NCBI GenBank assembly: GCA_013399115.1
Contig: VXAA01000168.1
Coordinates: forward strand, 148,252 to 212,251
DNA: 64,000 bases
Origin: Anseranas semipalmata
Lineage: Eukaryota > Chordata > Aves > Anseriformes > Anseranatidae
Reading direction: 5' to 3'
Shown: positions 1 to 12,882 of the stretch, piece by piece
Layout of the letters: every line of letters begins with the position of its first letter
Position numbering within the stretch: the first letter of the stretch is position 1
Program-made: the position numbers and the translations under genes
The notes under the pieces: model-generated
The model's input: the letters and a program-made list of their open reading frames with translations, nothing else
The model's database searches: none
What the model was told of the DNA's origin: nothing

Positions 1-2363
1 TGGCCAATCTATGTGTCTCAGTTTGGGGATAGGAATATATTTCCTTGGGGGCAGTTAGGTTTGTTGCTGTTTTCAAACAGTTGAGTTATGAGCAACTTAA
101 AGATTTGGTCCATTTAAAAAGAAAATTGCTTTAAAACCTAAAGCCAATTATGTGATCTGTTTTGAAGGCAAACCTATTTTATTCTGAGTCTGAATTCCAT
201 CCAAACCATCAAGTGTTGCTTAGGGCAAAATAAAATAGGCTCCCCTGTTCCAGACTATACTATGCTGCTCTTCGCATGTCCTTTCTGGTACTAAATCTCC
301 TAAGATTTCCTCTCCTGAAGAACAGTGTGTTGAAAGGATTTTGACAATTGGTGCATTTAACATGTGCCTTCAGCTGCTGGTGAAAAATTTGCCGGAACAG
401 ATATTCTGGTGCATTCCTGATGCATGTCCCAGCCATCCAGAAAAGACAGCAGTAACTTAGGATATAAGTAGTTCTTGGTCTCTGACAAATCTTGGTGGTT
501 GTCGTAAATTGTTCTATTTAATACGTTGTATTTTCCTGAGGGATTGCTCTTGAAGATGCACAGACCTCTGCCTATAGCGTTGGTAGATTTCCATTTTTCA
601 CACCCATCTGTTAATAGAAATGGAAATAACATTTGCATAGAAGTGTTGTATTTCTTTATGTCAAAACATTGGTTTCAGCTCATGAATGGATTTGCCACCT
701 CACCAGTTCATGATGCTATTTCCTTCTGGTACCTCCACTGTCTTTGAGTTACTGCCAAGGTACATGAACCAACTTCCGTCTTGTTCCGTTACTTTCCAGC
801 ATAAGGCTTGTGTTGGGAGTTAGTCGTATTGTCCACAGATGTTTTATGTAGCTAGTAATTAACCCCATCTTTTTTGCTTTCTTGGACACCACACTATAGC
901 TGCACGCTGTCAAGCTGCCGCTTTGGCTCAGCAGTTCTAAATCTCCTAATGTGCTACTGAGTCATGTGTCTGTTGCATCTCTGTTTTTTGCTTCTCATAG
1001 CAATGGCAAATTAAAAGTCAGAGGAATACAGTCTAGTTTGACACCAGCATTTAAAATAAATAGACTCTAGCAAATTGACTTTACCTGTATAACTGAGCTT
1101 TGGTGTAAAGGCTTGATGGGAGTTACTTTTCTCGGTGTATCATAGTTCCTCAAGATGCTCTGGAGTGACCTGTGTTGGATGCTTTCAAATCGTCTCTTAA
1201 AATCCATGCTGTCTGAGTGGTTTTTGCCACTTAATTCTATCTTTGGAGAGCATTTGTATGGCAAATGTTAGACCAGCTTGTTGTCTACATGGTGGAAATC
1301 CAACCTATTTCTCCATTGCAATTGCCTGAGCCAACTGTTTTCTTTAGTTTCCAAGGCCTTTCCTTGTTCATCCTTAACAGGCCTTGTGGCTGGTGTGATT
1401 GTGCCAGTTAGATTTCTGCTGAGTTTGTATTTTGCTATCAACTCTTTTAATAGCTGCTTCAGCTTCTTTGGCTATACAATCCATATGGATTTTTCTCCAG
1501 TTTCTTCTTGCTCTGCTTCTTAATGCCCTCCTTTCTTTATACATATAAAGTTTATGATGCTGCTTTTTCTGAAGGTGTTTTTGAGCGGCTGATGATTGCT
1601 TTGGCTTGTTTCCTGTCTTTCATGCAATTTCTCATATCATCACTTATCCAGATTTTAAGTCTTGCCTGGAAAACAGCTATAGTTATTCTAGCATCAGTGA
1701 TAACTGTCATGAAAAAAGAAGAGATCCTGCCAAATTCTGCCCTCGTGACAGCCAGGTGTGGCTCAAAATGCTTTTTGAAAGGACCAAACATGCACTTTTT
1801 CAAGGCAGAATTTAGCCTCAGAGGATAATATCCGCTGCACTTCCTAGGGCCCTCCACTGGAACGGGACACCGGTGTCGGAAGGCAGAGTGCTCTGCAGGG
1901 CTGGCCCGCAGCGAGTGGAAGTGCCCTTCCCTGCACGACCTGGGCCTCCCCTGGCAGTGCTGCTTGGCTGATGCTGCCGCTGTGCTTCTTTCAAGCTGAC
2001 TGCGTGTGAGCCTTCGCCTTTGTTACATCCCTTCTGCTGGAAACAGCTGCCGCAGCAAAACAGAAGGGAGATGAGATCCCTTGGAGGGATTCCTTGCAGA
2101 CCCACCAAAACCAGTGCTTTACTTTCCCTGAGAACGTTGCATTGTAGGATTTATCACACAGTCATTGCATGGCCTTCTGCAAAGAAGGGAGCAGGAGAAA
2201 CAATTTGTGGCCAGTGCAGCTTTTAAATGAACACTCGTGGGCTTTCTTCTTTTCCCCTAACACAGGGAAGTCGGAAGGCTTCAAGCTGAACAAAGATGCC
2301 ATCAAAGATACTGTGTTTAGTAAAATAAAATCAAGAAACAGTCCAACATGTTCTCGTGTGCAC

Positions 2364-2434
2364 TTTATGTATGTGTGTATATGTATATGCACATACAAAA
2401 AGTCCCATATATGTGTGTGTGTGTATATATATTA
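2364..2434. repeat. TG/TA-rich low-complexity tract
   Basis: Interrupted alternating purine-pyrimidine sequence: tatgtatgtgtgtatatg, and further on atatatgtgtgtgtgtgtat. Confidence 0.85.
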
Positions 2435-3260
2435 CATAAAAGACCTAAACAAAACAAACAAAACTACAGATTTCTAGAGGTGAAAAATAACCATATCTGG
2501 CTTAATACAATAAAAAGCAAATTTTAATTGCTCTGCAGGGGGGGAAGGTCTGGTGGGAAACAACAAAGCCAAAGTTGCTCTGGACATTCCTAGTCATTGC
2601 TCAGATCTCTGTGCACATACACAAGCTCTGCAGATTGTTGTCTCTCAGTTGCAAGACAGTTTTTGTGCTTTCCAATGGAGTAGAATTACACAACATCTTT
2701 GGCTCATTTGTTCTGCTGATGATGATCAGAATGAACCATGAAGAATAAAAGTAGACGAGTCATTCAAATAAGAGCACTCTGGGTCATGCAGGGAGTGCAG
2801 GCTGTTTTGGTATCTTTTCTACCCTGGCCTGTGTCCCATCCCTCACTGTGGCTCTGTTCTTCAGAGTGCAGTCCCCCTCCATTTCTAATTATGCACTGGG
2901 GCAAAGAATTTCGGCTTGGCCCTTGCTGTCAGAAGCTCTGAAGCATGAAACTTTGTGTACACTGGTTGTGGCTCAGATCTGAGTGGGCTGAATTCCCCGA
3001 AAGTGTAGTACTTCGGGCTTACTGTGCTTCTGTGGGACTTAAAGCAAACTGGTAGAAGCTGTTAGGCATGGTGCTGCAGTCTGAGACTCGGGTGTTGGAT
3101 CTGACTTCCTGAAGTGCTGCGGTTCTGAGAGCTGTGCTTGCTGCCCTTCTTATCCGAAGACCCAAGAAGGGATGGGATAAACCATAGGGAAGTCCATGGA
3201 ACTGAAGAGACTGTCACATTCAGCCTAACTGTCAGCTCGTGCAATTTCTGAAAGTTCTCG

Positions 3261-3384
3261 TGCTCATAAAAGTGCCACAGTATTGCTTTGCTCAAGGATC
3301 TTTAAATAAAAGTTCATAACTGGTGTTGCTATGCCAGAAGCTGTCCTGGTCAAACTAGTTTGCTCTGCTTTTCTGAACTCTTCT
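3261..3384 (+). repeat. Diverged direct repeat, copy 1
   Basis: This 124-bp segment aligns almost colinearly with 4327-4451, at roughly three quarters identity by eye. Shared blocks are tgctcataaaagtgc, aaataaaagtt, gtcaaactagtttgct and aactcttct. It contains the perfect 12-bp palindrome CAAACTAGTTTG at 3351-3362. Flanks do not obviously align. It is either a local duplication or two copies of an unassigned interspersed repeat. Confidence 0.75.
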
Positions 3385-4326
3385 TGCTGAGAAGTTGGGT
3401 TAAAGATTATCTTCAGAAAGGTCTCTGATCTGAGAAGTGATGAGCCCTTTTCCTCTCTAGCAAGCTGTTCCACACAAAGAACAGTATTATTTTGTTCCAA
3501 AGTTAAATTTTCTTAATGTTAAGTTCTGGTCATTGGATGTAGGTCTTTTTTAGCAAAGATGGAAATCCCTTTCCTCTTGCATTTTCATCTGTGTTTCCAC
3601 TGCATTAATATTTTTACATGCTAAACAAGCCTTCTCTTTGTTCTTTCCTTACAAAGGCAAAAAGAATGAGCACCCTGAGTGTCAAATCTGAAGAAAGTTT
3701 CTCAGCTCACTCACTAGTGTCCTTTGAACCCTCTCTGGAGTTCCTGTGTTCTCTTGAAATGCAGGCAAAGAACAAGGCATAATATCCTGGCACTAGTCTG
3801 AACAATATTGTGTACAGGGAAAACATTAATTCTCTGTAGTGCTTGGTATTTCTATCGACATGCAAGTCCTCTGTGCTTTACCCTGAGACCTCAGCTTATT
3901 CTGTGTCGCTGCTATCCAAAGAAGTCATCCACCAGTGGGCACAACCTTTGCCAGATCTGTAATTCTTTTCCTTAATCGTCATTCTCATTCCCTACTGGAA
4001 CAGAGGTAATGTAACTTTTATTCCAGCTCAGTACAAAATGATAGGTTATTTCTATGACTTGTCACTGCTCTAAAAGGATTTTCCTTATACTACATGTCAA
4101 TATGTAATAAAAAATAGAAACTTTTCTGCATCCTCCCAGCCCAGGAAAAGTGCGAGATGTTCTGTACAGAATGCTTTACGATGGTGTATCCCTACACAGA
4201 CTTGTCACATGAGTTTCATAGAAATGTGAGCTGTCTCTTGTTAAATATCGGAATTGGTTTACTCTGATAAAGAAAAATCAGCAACCAAACAGTAGCAACT
4301 ACTTGCACTCTTGGGAGTGGCAGCTG

Positions 4327-4451
4327 TGCTCATAAAAGTGCTTCAGCCTTTCTTTGTGAAAGGATATTCAAATAAAAGTTTGTAAAACTGTGTCACTGTG
4401 CCAAAAGCTATCTTTGTCAAACTAGTTTGCTTAGCTTTTTTCAACTCTTCT
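4327..4451 (+). repeat. Diverged direct repeat, copy 2
   Basis: This is the partner of 3261-3384, offset by about 1,066 bp. The palindrome CAAACTAGTTTG is intact here too, at 4418-4429, despite divergence around it. I find no third copy in the window. Confidence 0.75.
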
Positions 4452-7400
4452 CATGAGAGATCTTACTTTACCAGAAACGCAGAATATCCTGCTTCCCACG
4501 GGGTGGCTCACAGAGGTAATCAAGTTGGTGGACTAGCTGCCCTGGCAGCAATCAGATAGCTCTGTTTGTTCAGGATTTCCCCTTACAGCTACACTTCTGC
4601 AAATCAGAGTTTGAATGTGTGAATGTCCGAGGCTTGCTCACTGCCTTGACGTAATGAAGTTTGAATAGAAATAGCTCATTTACGGGCAGAGTAAACTGAC
4701 AGCTAACTCGACCAATTGTGTGGTGGAGAACTGAATCAGATAACTGATGGTTAATAGGTAGGGTCAACAGAATTTGGGTTGTAGCTGCTGCAGAATTTAG
4801 TCCTGTCTCCCGGCCTCTTCAGCATTGGCCAAGTGGACTCTGGTCAGTCTCTTTTCAAGTCAGGTGTGACTGTCTCAGTCACTAGTAAGCTTGGTAAGGT
4901 CAGAAATTATAACCTAAAATTGCTTGGTGTCCACACTGTTACTGACTGAAGGATGTTATTGAATATTGTGGGGTTGCTTGGCTCAACAGGAGCGGTGGCA
5001 TTTGGTACCTTCACAGTATGGCCATGTGATAATACAGTAACATTTTTTTCCTTGACGTGCTGCTCTAGAGTCAGTGCTCGGAAAGGTTTTTGGATCCTTC
5101 TGGCAAAGGGGAAAAATGCATCTATAGTCTAGAATTTAAGTCTCTGTTTCAAGCTTCTGCAGCCTCTCGCACACTTCCGTGTGTCTTGTGTTTTCGTGTA
5201 CTCTCTTTTTCTTTTCTTACACGTGAGTAGGTGCTTGTGTGCCTTTTGTGCCTTCCTCTTGCACCTGGCGCCCTCCTGCAGTTAGCAGTGTCTCCTCTCG
5301 GTGTAGGCAGAGTTTAGAGCGATGTTACTATTTCTCTACTTGGCCAAGGCTGATGGTGATGAGAATCTGGACAGTGTGCTTGTCCCTCCGCTCTGCTCAG
5401 GTCTCCCTTCTTTCAGTTTAACTGCTATGAAATCTATGACAAATTTGGAGCCTACCAACCTCACTGGCTCCTGGAAGGAATAAATGTTCTTCTCCCTCCT
5501 CTTCAGAGGCTCCTGTTTACTCTGAGTGCTATTAAGGAGTCTTCACGCTTCTTTCCTAGCCTGCAGCTTTCTGGAGACAGATCGTCTCCACTGCATAGCT
5601 CTTAACGTTTTTAGGCCACAGCAGAGTGAAAGCTCACCAGGAAATCTTCTCAGTTACACGGCTTTTAATAGAAATCCTTGAGGTGGAACTGTCAAAAATC
5701 AGATCAGTTTCACTCTGCTGAAGCCTGGAAAACCAGCAGAGAAGCTGGAGCCATTTCAGCTGCTCAAGACAGCTCTGTATTCATTTATCCTAAGTTCACG
5801 TTTGTGGGTCTCTGGATCTAGCTCTTTTGGTTGTTGCTATAACTTTTCATAAATGAGAGCATAGATTTCTTGAAGAATAAGCAGTATAACAGCTTCAGGA
5901 AAGTGTTCAACTGGTGTTGAACAAATTGGTCTTTGTGGTAGCATTGATTAAATGCTACAGGCTGACAAAGCCGCAGTTATTCTTTTGTTGCACAGCTGAA
6001 GCCTGCGATGGAAGTTAATGTTGTGAAAGCTTCTTATGCTGTTCTTTCCTAGTAAGTTATCTTGACCCCCAAATGACTTCTTAAGCAAGGCAAAAGAAAA
6101 AAAAAAAGTTATGCAATTAGGTAACTGGAATTAGATTAAGTTCAGCGTATTACCATATGTTCCTGAATTCACCTGTGTTTCTCCTTTGAGTTGCAAGTTT
6201 AGGTCAAGTAAAGTGAGAGGGCATGATACTGAGAATGAATGGTGGGTGTGAAGATAAACATATTAGAGTATGGTCATTGTTAGCAGCAAGATTTCCAGGA
6301 TGAATCAGATTAGGATTCATTCAGCTAACATATTTTCCATGCAATAGTAAAATTGGACACACACACTTTAGGAACAAATGCACATACAGGAAGGAAGAAC
6401 ATTAAGTAGGCAAAATAGTTAATGGAAATGTTTTTGTAACATTTTAATTTTACTTGTTTTTAATATAATAAAATTGTATTTATGTAGACTGCAACACTAC
6501 CTGATTTTTTGGAGATCTAGTTCTGTTGCAATAGAGCTTCCAACCCCTGTGTTGACTGGCAGCTTCTCAAGGATGGAAGAGGGTCAGAGGTCTGAATACC
6601 AGTGCTGTGATTGTAGTAATATTATGTGTCTGCTGAGACAGATAGGATTTGATCTGTTGGGGTAGATGGCAGCTTCCCAAAATTATGTTGAGTCTTTGTT
6701 GTTGGTCAGGCTTGGAGGGTTCTAAGGAACAGTGACAATTCTGTCTCATCATTCTGCCGTCTCCCCCATCCTTCCTTGTGGAGGTGGCTAAATACAAGTA
6801 AATAGTTATATGCTTGGCTGCATTGTACGTGTAAGGAAGCCAGCTATACTTACCTCTTCGCATTGCCTTTGCTCTGTTATTGCAGATGCTTGTCTTTTTG
6901 CTGTGCACATCTATTATTATGCCTTTCCTTTCCCTCTCTGAGGGTCTGCTCCCATCCGTGCATCCTCAAAAATCTTCTTGCTAATCATCCGAGTCTCCTG
7001 GTCCTCGTCTTCAGTGTGCCGTTGGGCATGCAGATGTGTGAATTCAGGTGTTTAGACATGAACAGCTGTGGCGGGGTGAGTCTTATTCAAAATAAACATC
7101 TCCGAGAGGTTACTTGGGTTCTTTTGTCGCACGGTTCTGTGATGAGACCACTCAGGAGTGCTGTGTGGTTAGGAGCTGCTCTGCTTTTATACCTGCAGAG
7201 CCTTCTTGCATTGCACGCAGGAGCTGTTAGGCTGATTTTGGGCAAGCTGCACTTGCTGAATTCCGAAGCTGTTGGCTTAACAGTCATGTCACAGTCAACT
7301 GTCTGTGTTCCCTCCATCACAGGTGGAAAGCTCTGTGTGTGTAATACTCACAAAATACTGCTTCTTGTGTGGTATTTTCCCAAGCAAGACTTACAGCCTA

Positions 7401-10400
7401 TTTAAAGTAAGTTCTAGTTCTGGATAGTGTCTGGTGCCAACTGAAGCGGCCCTTTTGCTGCCCAAGTAGTAGCAGGGTTTCAGGTCAAACGGTGTCGTGC
7501 GAGCACTGTTCCTGCTGAGCTGCTAACGCTGAGCACGCTTCTAGCCTCGAACAGAGGAGGGACAGCTTGAAGAGGGCATGTTGTCACCTAAAGTACCTGG
7601 TGGCTTTTCGGCCCAGTTCCTTACCAAAATGTGGCTTATGTGATAATGCTGGCTGTCCCTCTCACTCACAGCTTTTGAACCTGTTGTTAGTTTTGAATTT
7701 AAGTTCAAATTGTGCAGAAGGGAAGCAGTCTCAAAGAAGAGGGATCCTCTGAGGCTTTGTGGTGGTGGGTGGTTGGGGAGGGCAGAGAGGCTCTGCAGTC
7801 TGCTGGGTGAGACTTCAGAGGGCTCACTTGTACCTGTGGACTGCAGACTCCACGCAGAAGAAATGTGCCAAGATCAGGAGAAGCTCAGAGCTCCTACCTG
7901 AGTAGGTACCAAAATAACTTTCTAGGAGCTGAAGTCATCTGACCAGGGACAGGTGTTTCTAAGAAACCAGATTCCTTTGCTTTGTTCCTCAGAAAATTAC
8001 ATTTTGGTTTACTTGGTGAGGGGAAGACTGAATATAGATGTGGATCATTGGTTAGTGCCAGCAATTTTGCATTCTGGAGGAAAAACCTGTTCCATGCCAA
8101 TAAATATCAGTGACAGAATGTGAAGAGCCCATGTACCATCTTCAGCAGCAATGTTTCCGTCTTGTTATCCCTGAAATGAAGATCATAACAGAATAGCTAT
8201 GATCCAGGGCAAATGTGTGCATGCATTTGAATGCATTGTTTTTTGGTTTAAGGGAGTTTTCATTTCCATATGTCTCTTGTGTTGGTATAGACAACTTCCA
8301 AAAACACATCCTTGTGTGTGTCATCCATTACAACCCTTGAGATGATATTTATAATCAATTGGTTTGTTTTACATTGGTTTCCATGTGTTTGGTACTAAAA
8401 CATAATATGCTGAAAACTGCCTATTGAAACGGACAACAGAAAACCTAGGTGGTGTTACTTGGTTAGTAAGTAGTAAGCTTTGCTCTTGGTTTAGAGATGT
8501 TCTGGTACCTGAGCATTAAACTGAAGAGTAGCATTTGCTTTTTTAAAAGCTTCATACCGTTAATGTCTTCTGATGGCTTTTTTAGATATGCCCATGTAAA
8601 GTAAGCCAACTAACTTCTCAAGTAGATTTTTTTCTAGCTGAAGTAGCAAACTTTGAACTATTTTTTTTTTTAAACTAGTTTCTTTCCATCCAGGGAGAGG
8701 AGATTTTTTTCCAGTGAGTTGTTTTTGAGATCTGAAACTGTGATATATTTTCATTTTCAAGTGGATATTGCATCTTTAATTATATTCTTTTTGGACAGAA
8801 TTGCAAATTTCCACAGTGACCAATGCAAACCTAGTGAAAATAATTTTGGATCTGTCATAAGTAATCAGAATTCTAGTCTGATGACTTTTGGTCCACTTTG
8901 GCCACCTTTTAATGTCATGGTAATTTAATTGTAAAAGGAAATTTGGGGGGCTTTAAAAAAAAAATAAAAAAATGCTTGACCTAGGAATGCCTGTCAGGCA
9001 AATCTAACTGTGTATGGAAGCTGCCTCAACTGATCTCTTACAGAGGGAGGCAAATTCCACAATGTTCTGGATCTACTTTGTTGGTAATAACGTAACTAAT
9101 TTGAGTTGCTTTTTGTATCTAGTGCCTAATTTTTTTTTTTAAGTAAGACTATTACAGTTTTGGTTTGTCAGATAATCGCTGAAAGGAAAACACTGAGATT
9201 ATAATGCAGTTTCACTGGATCCTAGTTGCTGAAGTGTTTTCACTGTAAGATAAGCTTATGAAGTATTGCCCAAGCTAACATAGTAAATCTTTCTCAGAAA
9301 ACATGTCTTTGCCCAGGGTGGAAATATTGAATGGTCATTGGATAACCACTACAGTAAAGGGGTCAGAATAATTCATTTCTAGTTTGGCATAATGCAAGGA
9401 GTTTCTTCCCACCTCCCCTGCTCAAAATCCTGCTCCTCTCACAAGTTAACTCTCCTTTAGGATTGCCTCCATGGCTCTGCCCTGTTGTGGGAGATGTTCA
9501 TGTCTCCCAGCTCAGGTCTTCTAGACCATGGGGCCCCAACACCTCTGCTCTCCACCCATCAAATTCCAGCTTCATTGAAGAGCAGGTGGATGTGCAGTGA
9601 AGGAGAGGGACTGTCAGACCATTCAGGGGACTGGGGTGACACTCTTGTGCCAGCTTCTCTCTGCCTTGATACTTCGTTTGAGTCTGAGGTCTCTGTGCAG
9701 TCGTTTCACAAGTGAGCCGGGCGGCCTTTGGATATGGGCAGTTCTTTCTGAGCAGAGGGGTTTGTCACAGGGAGCCCTCACTGCTGGTGCTCTGCTGATG
9801 GAGACCTCTGAGCGTTAGATGCAGCCCTGGTACCAACAGAATTTTGACTTCAAGAGGAGCAGCTACAAGCTGTAGAAAAGTCCACCTCTCTTGGCCCCAA
9901 AGTACAGAGTTTCTTGTGTGTCTGCTTTCCTGTCCCTAGTTTCAGGAGCATTGCCCATCAGTAAATGTATGGGATGACCTTTTAGATACTAAAGTTGATT
10001 CAGAAAGATGGGTAGCAATAAGTAGACGGCTGGGATTTACTTTCTTCTTTCTTTTTCTGTTGATGGCATAGTTGTAGATCCCAGCCTCTGTCTGATGGAA
10101 TTAGTAGAAACTCCAGGAATTTTTGGGAGGGATACTGAAATCGGAGAGACTCCTGAGGAAGAAGGTATTCTCCAGCCAGCCAAAGGCCCCTGGTTGACTT
10201 TGGCTGTGAAGGAAAAAGGCAAACTCTACCATGTGTCACAGCGAGACTTCAGATGTCTTCTGGTACCTGTCTGGGCTCACATGGGGCTCATCTTCAGCAG
10301 AGTGGGGTGAAGTGCTGCAGTCCTGCCTGTTCTTTGTCCCAGGCAAAGGACACACCGGTGACCCACTTGCCTTGCTCCCAGTGACAACCCCTCCCGGTGG

Positions 10401-11439
10401 TTCTGCGCTTTTATATGCGTGTATGTGATACCTCCCAAGGACACTGCTGCTGGCTCCTTTTCTGCCTGCTTCTGTGAAAAAAATGCAAGCAACTTTTTGG
10501 AGAGATGGGAATTGGAAGGAAAAGTGGAAAGAAGTCAGTGTTAATAAGGCCGTATTCCTCGAGCATGGTGCTTTTCTCATTCTTGTCTGTTGTGCCTCGA
10601 GTCGGTGCTGTCATTCTGCTAGGCTGGGAAAGCAGTGAGTGCGAGTCTTGCTTTTTCCAGACACGTTTAGATCTGGTTGCTCTTCCAACCAGTATGTGCC
10701 GAGCAGTGGGGCAGTTCATTCCAGTAAAGCCCTGGGCTTGTGTCAGGTGTGCCAGCACGCCTGGCCTTTGGAAGGCTACCAAGCTCTCATTGCCCTCTGC
10801 GCCTGCCAATGTTTCTTTGTCTCGGATCGTCCCGTTCTTTGTCCTAGCTGTCTTTATGGTTGGCACGCCATAAACCCTTGACTATTAACTGATGGCTTGA
10901 AAATTTTTAAGAAAACAGAATGGCTCCTTGCTTTTATTCTTTACTAACCGATTTCCTGGTACAACATCTAGCTGACAGCGATCTGACAGGAGGTAAGCAG
11001 TGAGGTGTGTAACTTGGATATCTCCAGTTTTTAAACTGTTTATAATTATCTAAGCAATCTTTTCTTTTTGCAACTTGTTTGTCACCATGAAACTCTGCAG
11101 GGGATTTATCCCTTAGTAACCCCCGTTTTGGCAAACCTGAGGTCATTCCAGCAGGAGAAGTGCGAGAGAAAGGGGTTTGCTGCTGTTACTTCTTGCTTTT
11201 TGGGAAGCACATTTTAATTTTTAAACCACTGAATTATCTGTTCTCCCTTCGTCCTTGCTGGAAAGACAGTAAAGATAAAATAAATCTAAACAGAGTCCCT
11301 TAGATTCTTCTGAAAAAGATGATCTCAGGGGAGAGCCCAAGTCTGAAGAGTTTCACATCAGAAGGCAAAGCTGGGGATAATTAGCAGCATATGAGAACCA
11401 GAGTTTGTCATTAGAGCAGTAGCTGTCATTGTCAAATGA

Positions 11440-11830
11440 CTGCTGGTGCAGCGTTGCCCGAAGGCAATCCAGGCCGTCCATGACGGCGGGACCATCTGTG
11501 AGCGTGCCCTCGTGAGGGGGCTCCGCAGCCGTTCCCCTCGGGGCTGGCTGCCGCCCCCCCGGCTCCGCACGGGCCCCTGTTGCTGCCGGCAGCTGCTCCT
11601 TCCCCTCCCGGAGCCGCGCGGCCTTCATCCGTCATGTCACCAGCGGCTCCCCTCCAGGGTCCCTGCGGGACAGATGGGCGTCATCTGGGGGCCAGGGTCT
11701 GGGTGTCATCCCTGTTCTCCTCGAGGCTCTCTGGCGTGCGTGTGGGCGCCTCTGGAACACGGTCTTCAGCGAAAGCTTACTTCATCTCGTGGCTTCTAAG
11801 GGAAGCGATGACAGCTACGTCCCTTGAAAC
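11440..11830. promoter_or_regulatory. CpG-rich intronic patch
   Basis: I count 18 CpG dinucleotides in the 180 bases 11461-11640, against a sparse background, with high G+C. The density falls off by about 11830. It has the look of a small CpG island, which in vertebrates can mark an alternative promoter, an enhancer or a noncoding RNA start. No TATA box or exon is recognised. Confidence 0.45.
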
Positions 11831-12562
11831 TTGCAGTCGGTGCCACAGCCTCTTTTTAAGAGAGCATATTTCTTCTGAATGCTCAGGGCCTGATCTTAGC
11901 ACATGCTCGAGACAGATGAGGCGCGTACAAGTAGAAAATGGCAGCCATCCTCCAGAAGCGCTCCAGAGAAGAGCACATCCTAAAACCACTGGGAGGCCAG
12001 TAACCCTGGGCTCTCAGAAGTCATTTGGCTAACGGGGGGGCTGGTCCAAGCCTTCTCCATGGCAAAGGTTGGTTTGGCTGCTTGTAAATAGAAAAAGCCT
12101 TCGGCGTGCCAGCCGCCCATAACGGGTACTTTCATTGTGAAAATTGGGAACTAGAATTTACTTGACAGTTGATTTAAATAGTCCTGGTATCTGGTGAAGG
12201 AGTTTCAGGGGGAAGGAGTATGGCTGTTTATCATACACAGCAATTACTTTCATAAGAGTTTTTAATAATCCGGGTCCACAGCTGAAGAGGGTCAACTCAG
12301 TAGATGTGGTTTCAGTTTCTAAGATAAACATGTGTTTTATAACCTTGGATAACATTTGTTAAGGAAATTAAATATTAAATGAATGTATGTACTTAAAGGA
12401 CTGTTTATGTAATGTTAATGACTCCAACGAAGAAATGCCAGGAAATTAATGTAGTTCTTAGTATTTAAGAAATAGAATGTTTTTTTCCACCATTTTGTTT
12501 ATTATGGCTGATATATTGTACTTGTGAAGTTTGGGTTTGTTTTGACTTTTGTTGTTTTTCAG

Positions 12563-12574
12563 CAGATCTGCATG
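12563..12574 (+). CDS. DIS3L2: Candidate DIS3L2 microexon (9 or 12 nt)
   Basis: A strong T-rich tract ending in ttttcagcag is followed by only 9-12 bases and then a perfect donor, gtaagt. Taken as an exon it is CAGATCTGCATG, or ATCTGCATG if the second CAG is the acceptor. Both lengths are multiples of three, so the phase-1 frame entering the exon at 12776 is kept, adding Asp-Leu-His or four residues ending in it. Mammals have Leu-Val-Asp-Gly before the matching valine, so a residue or two near here is plausible. A chance pairing of splice sites cannot be excluded, and the upstream exon is not visible. Confidence 0.4.
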
Positions 12575-12775
12575 GTAAGTGAGCATATATCTGCTTTCTT
12601 TTCTATTCTGGAGAAATAATAATTGCTTAATACTTGGTTATTCAAGCACTTGAGGTCTTTCTCCTTTCAGATAAGTTTAATACGTGCACCTTGTATTGTA
12701 ATTTACAGAAAAAGTCAATACAAATTTGTGATGGAAATGTGCTACAGTAACTGTTGTGTTTCTCGTTTGATGCAG

Positions 12776-12882
12776 TGAAGGCTGTTGGGATTGGTGCTGT
12801 GCACAGAACAAAGCAAGATGATGTACCCAAGGTGAATGATCCCAGGCTCCTCCCAGATAAGTTCCTTCAAAGGACAGCTAAG
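12776..12882 (+). CDS. DIS3L2: DIS3L2 coding exon: variable linker before the second cold-shock domain
   Basis: This 107-nt exon begins after the acceptor tgatgcag and ends before gtaact. It enters in phase 1 (its first two bases complete a GTG valine codon) and leaves in phase 0, adding 35 codons that end in DKFLQRTAK. The mammalian protein has the matching linker, which starts VKKLS and ends EKSLQRSAK, immediately before VVYILEKK. The linker is poorly conserved and seems about nine residues shorter here than in human. It is rich in charged residues and probably disordered, joining the two N-terminal OB/cold-shock folds that guide uridylated RNA into the nuclease. The assignment depends on the conserved C-terminal residues and on exact phase joining to the next exon, 1.2 kb downstream. 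Confidence 0.9.

Larger units (their letters stand above)
1..12562 (+). other. DIS3L2: Intron sequence upstream of the first recognised DIS3L2 exon
   Basis: I find no exon matching the N-terminal cold-shock domain or the acidic linker of DIS3L2 here, so this is probably the 3' part of a large intron. It holds a TG/TA-rich stretch near 2364-2434, a diverged pair of direct repeats (3261 and 4327) and a CpG-rich patch at 11440-11830. Short open frames on both strands lack recognisable domains. Confidence 0.7.

Noticed and set aside
3261..4451. The direct-repeat pair as long terminal repeats of an endogenous retrovirus
   Set aside because: No tg...ca ends, primer-binding site, polypurine tract or retroviral coding remnant is seen between the copies.
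6863..7405. A 180-codon open frame on the plus strand, rich in leucine and cysteine
   Set aside because: It is intronic, with no known family features. The composition is what random vertebrate intron sequence gives in this frame.
1..12562. Search for earlier DIS3L2 exons (first cold-shock domain and acidic linker)
   Set aside because: No frame resembles those residues, so the earlier exons probably lie before the window.
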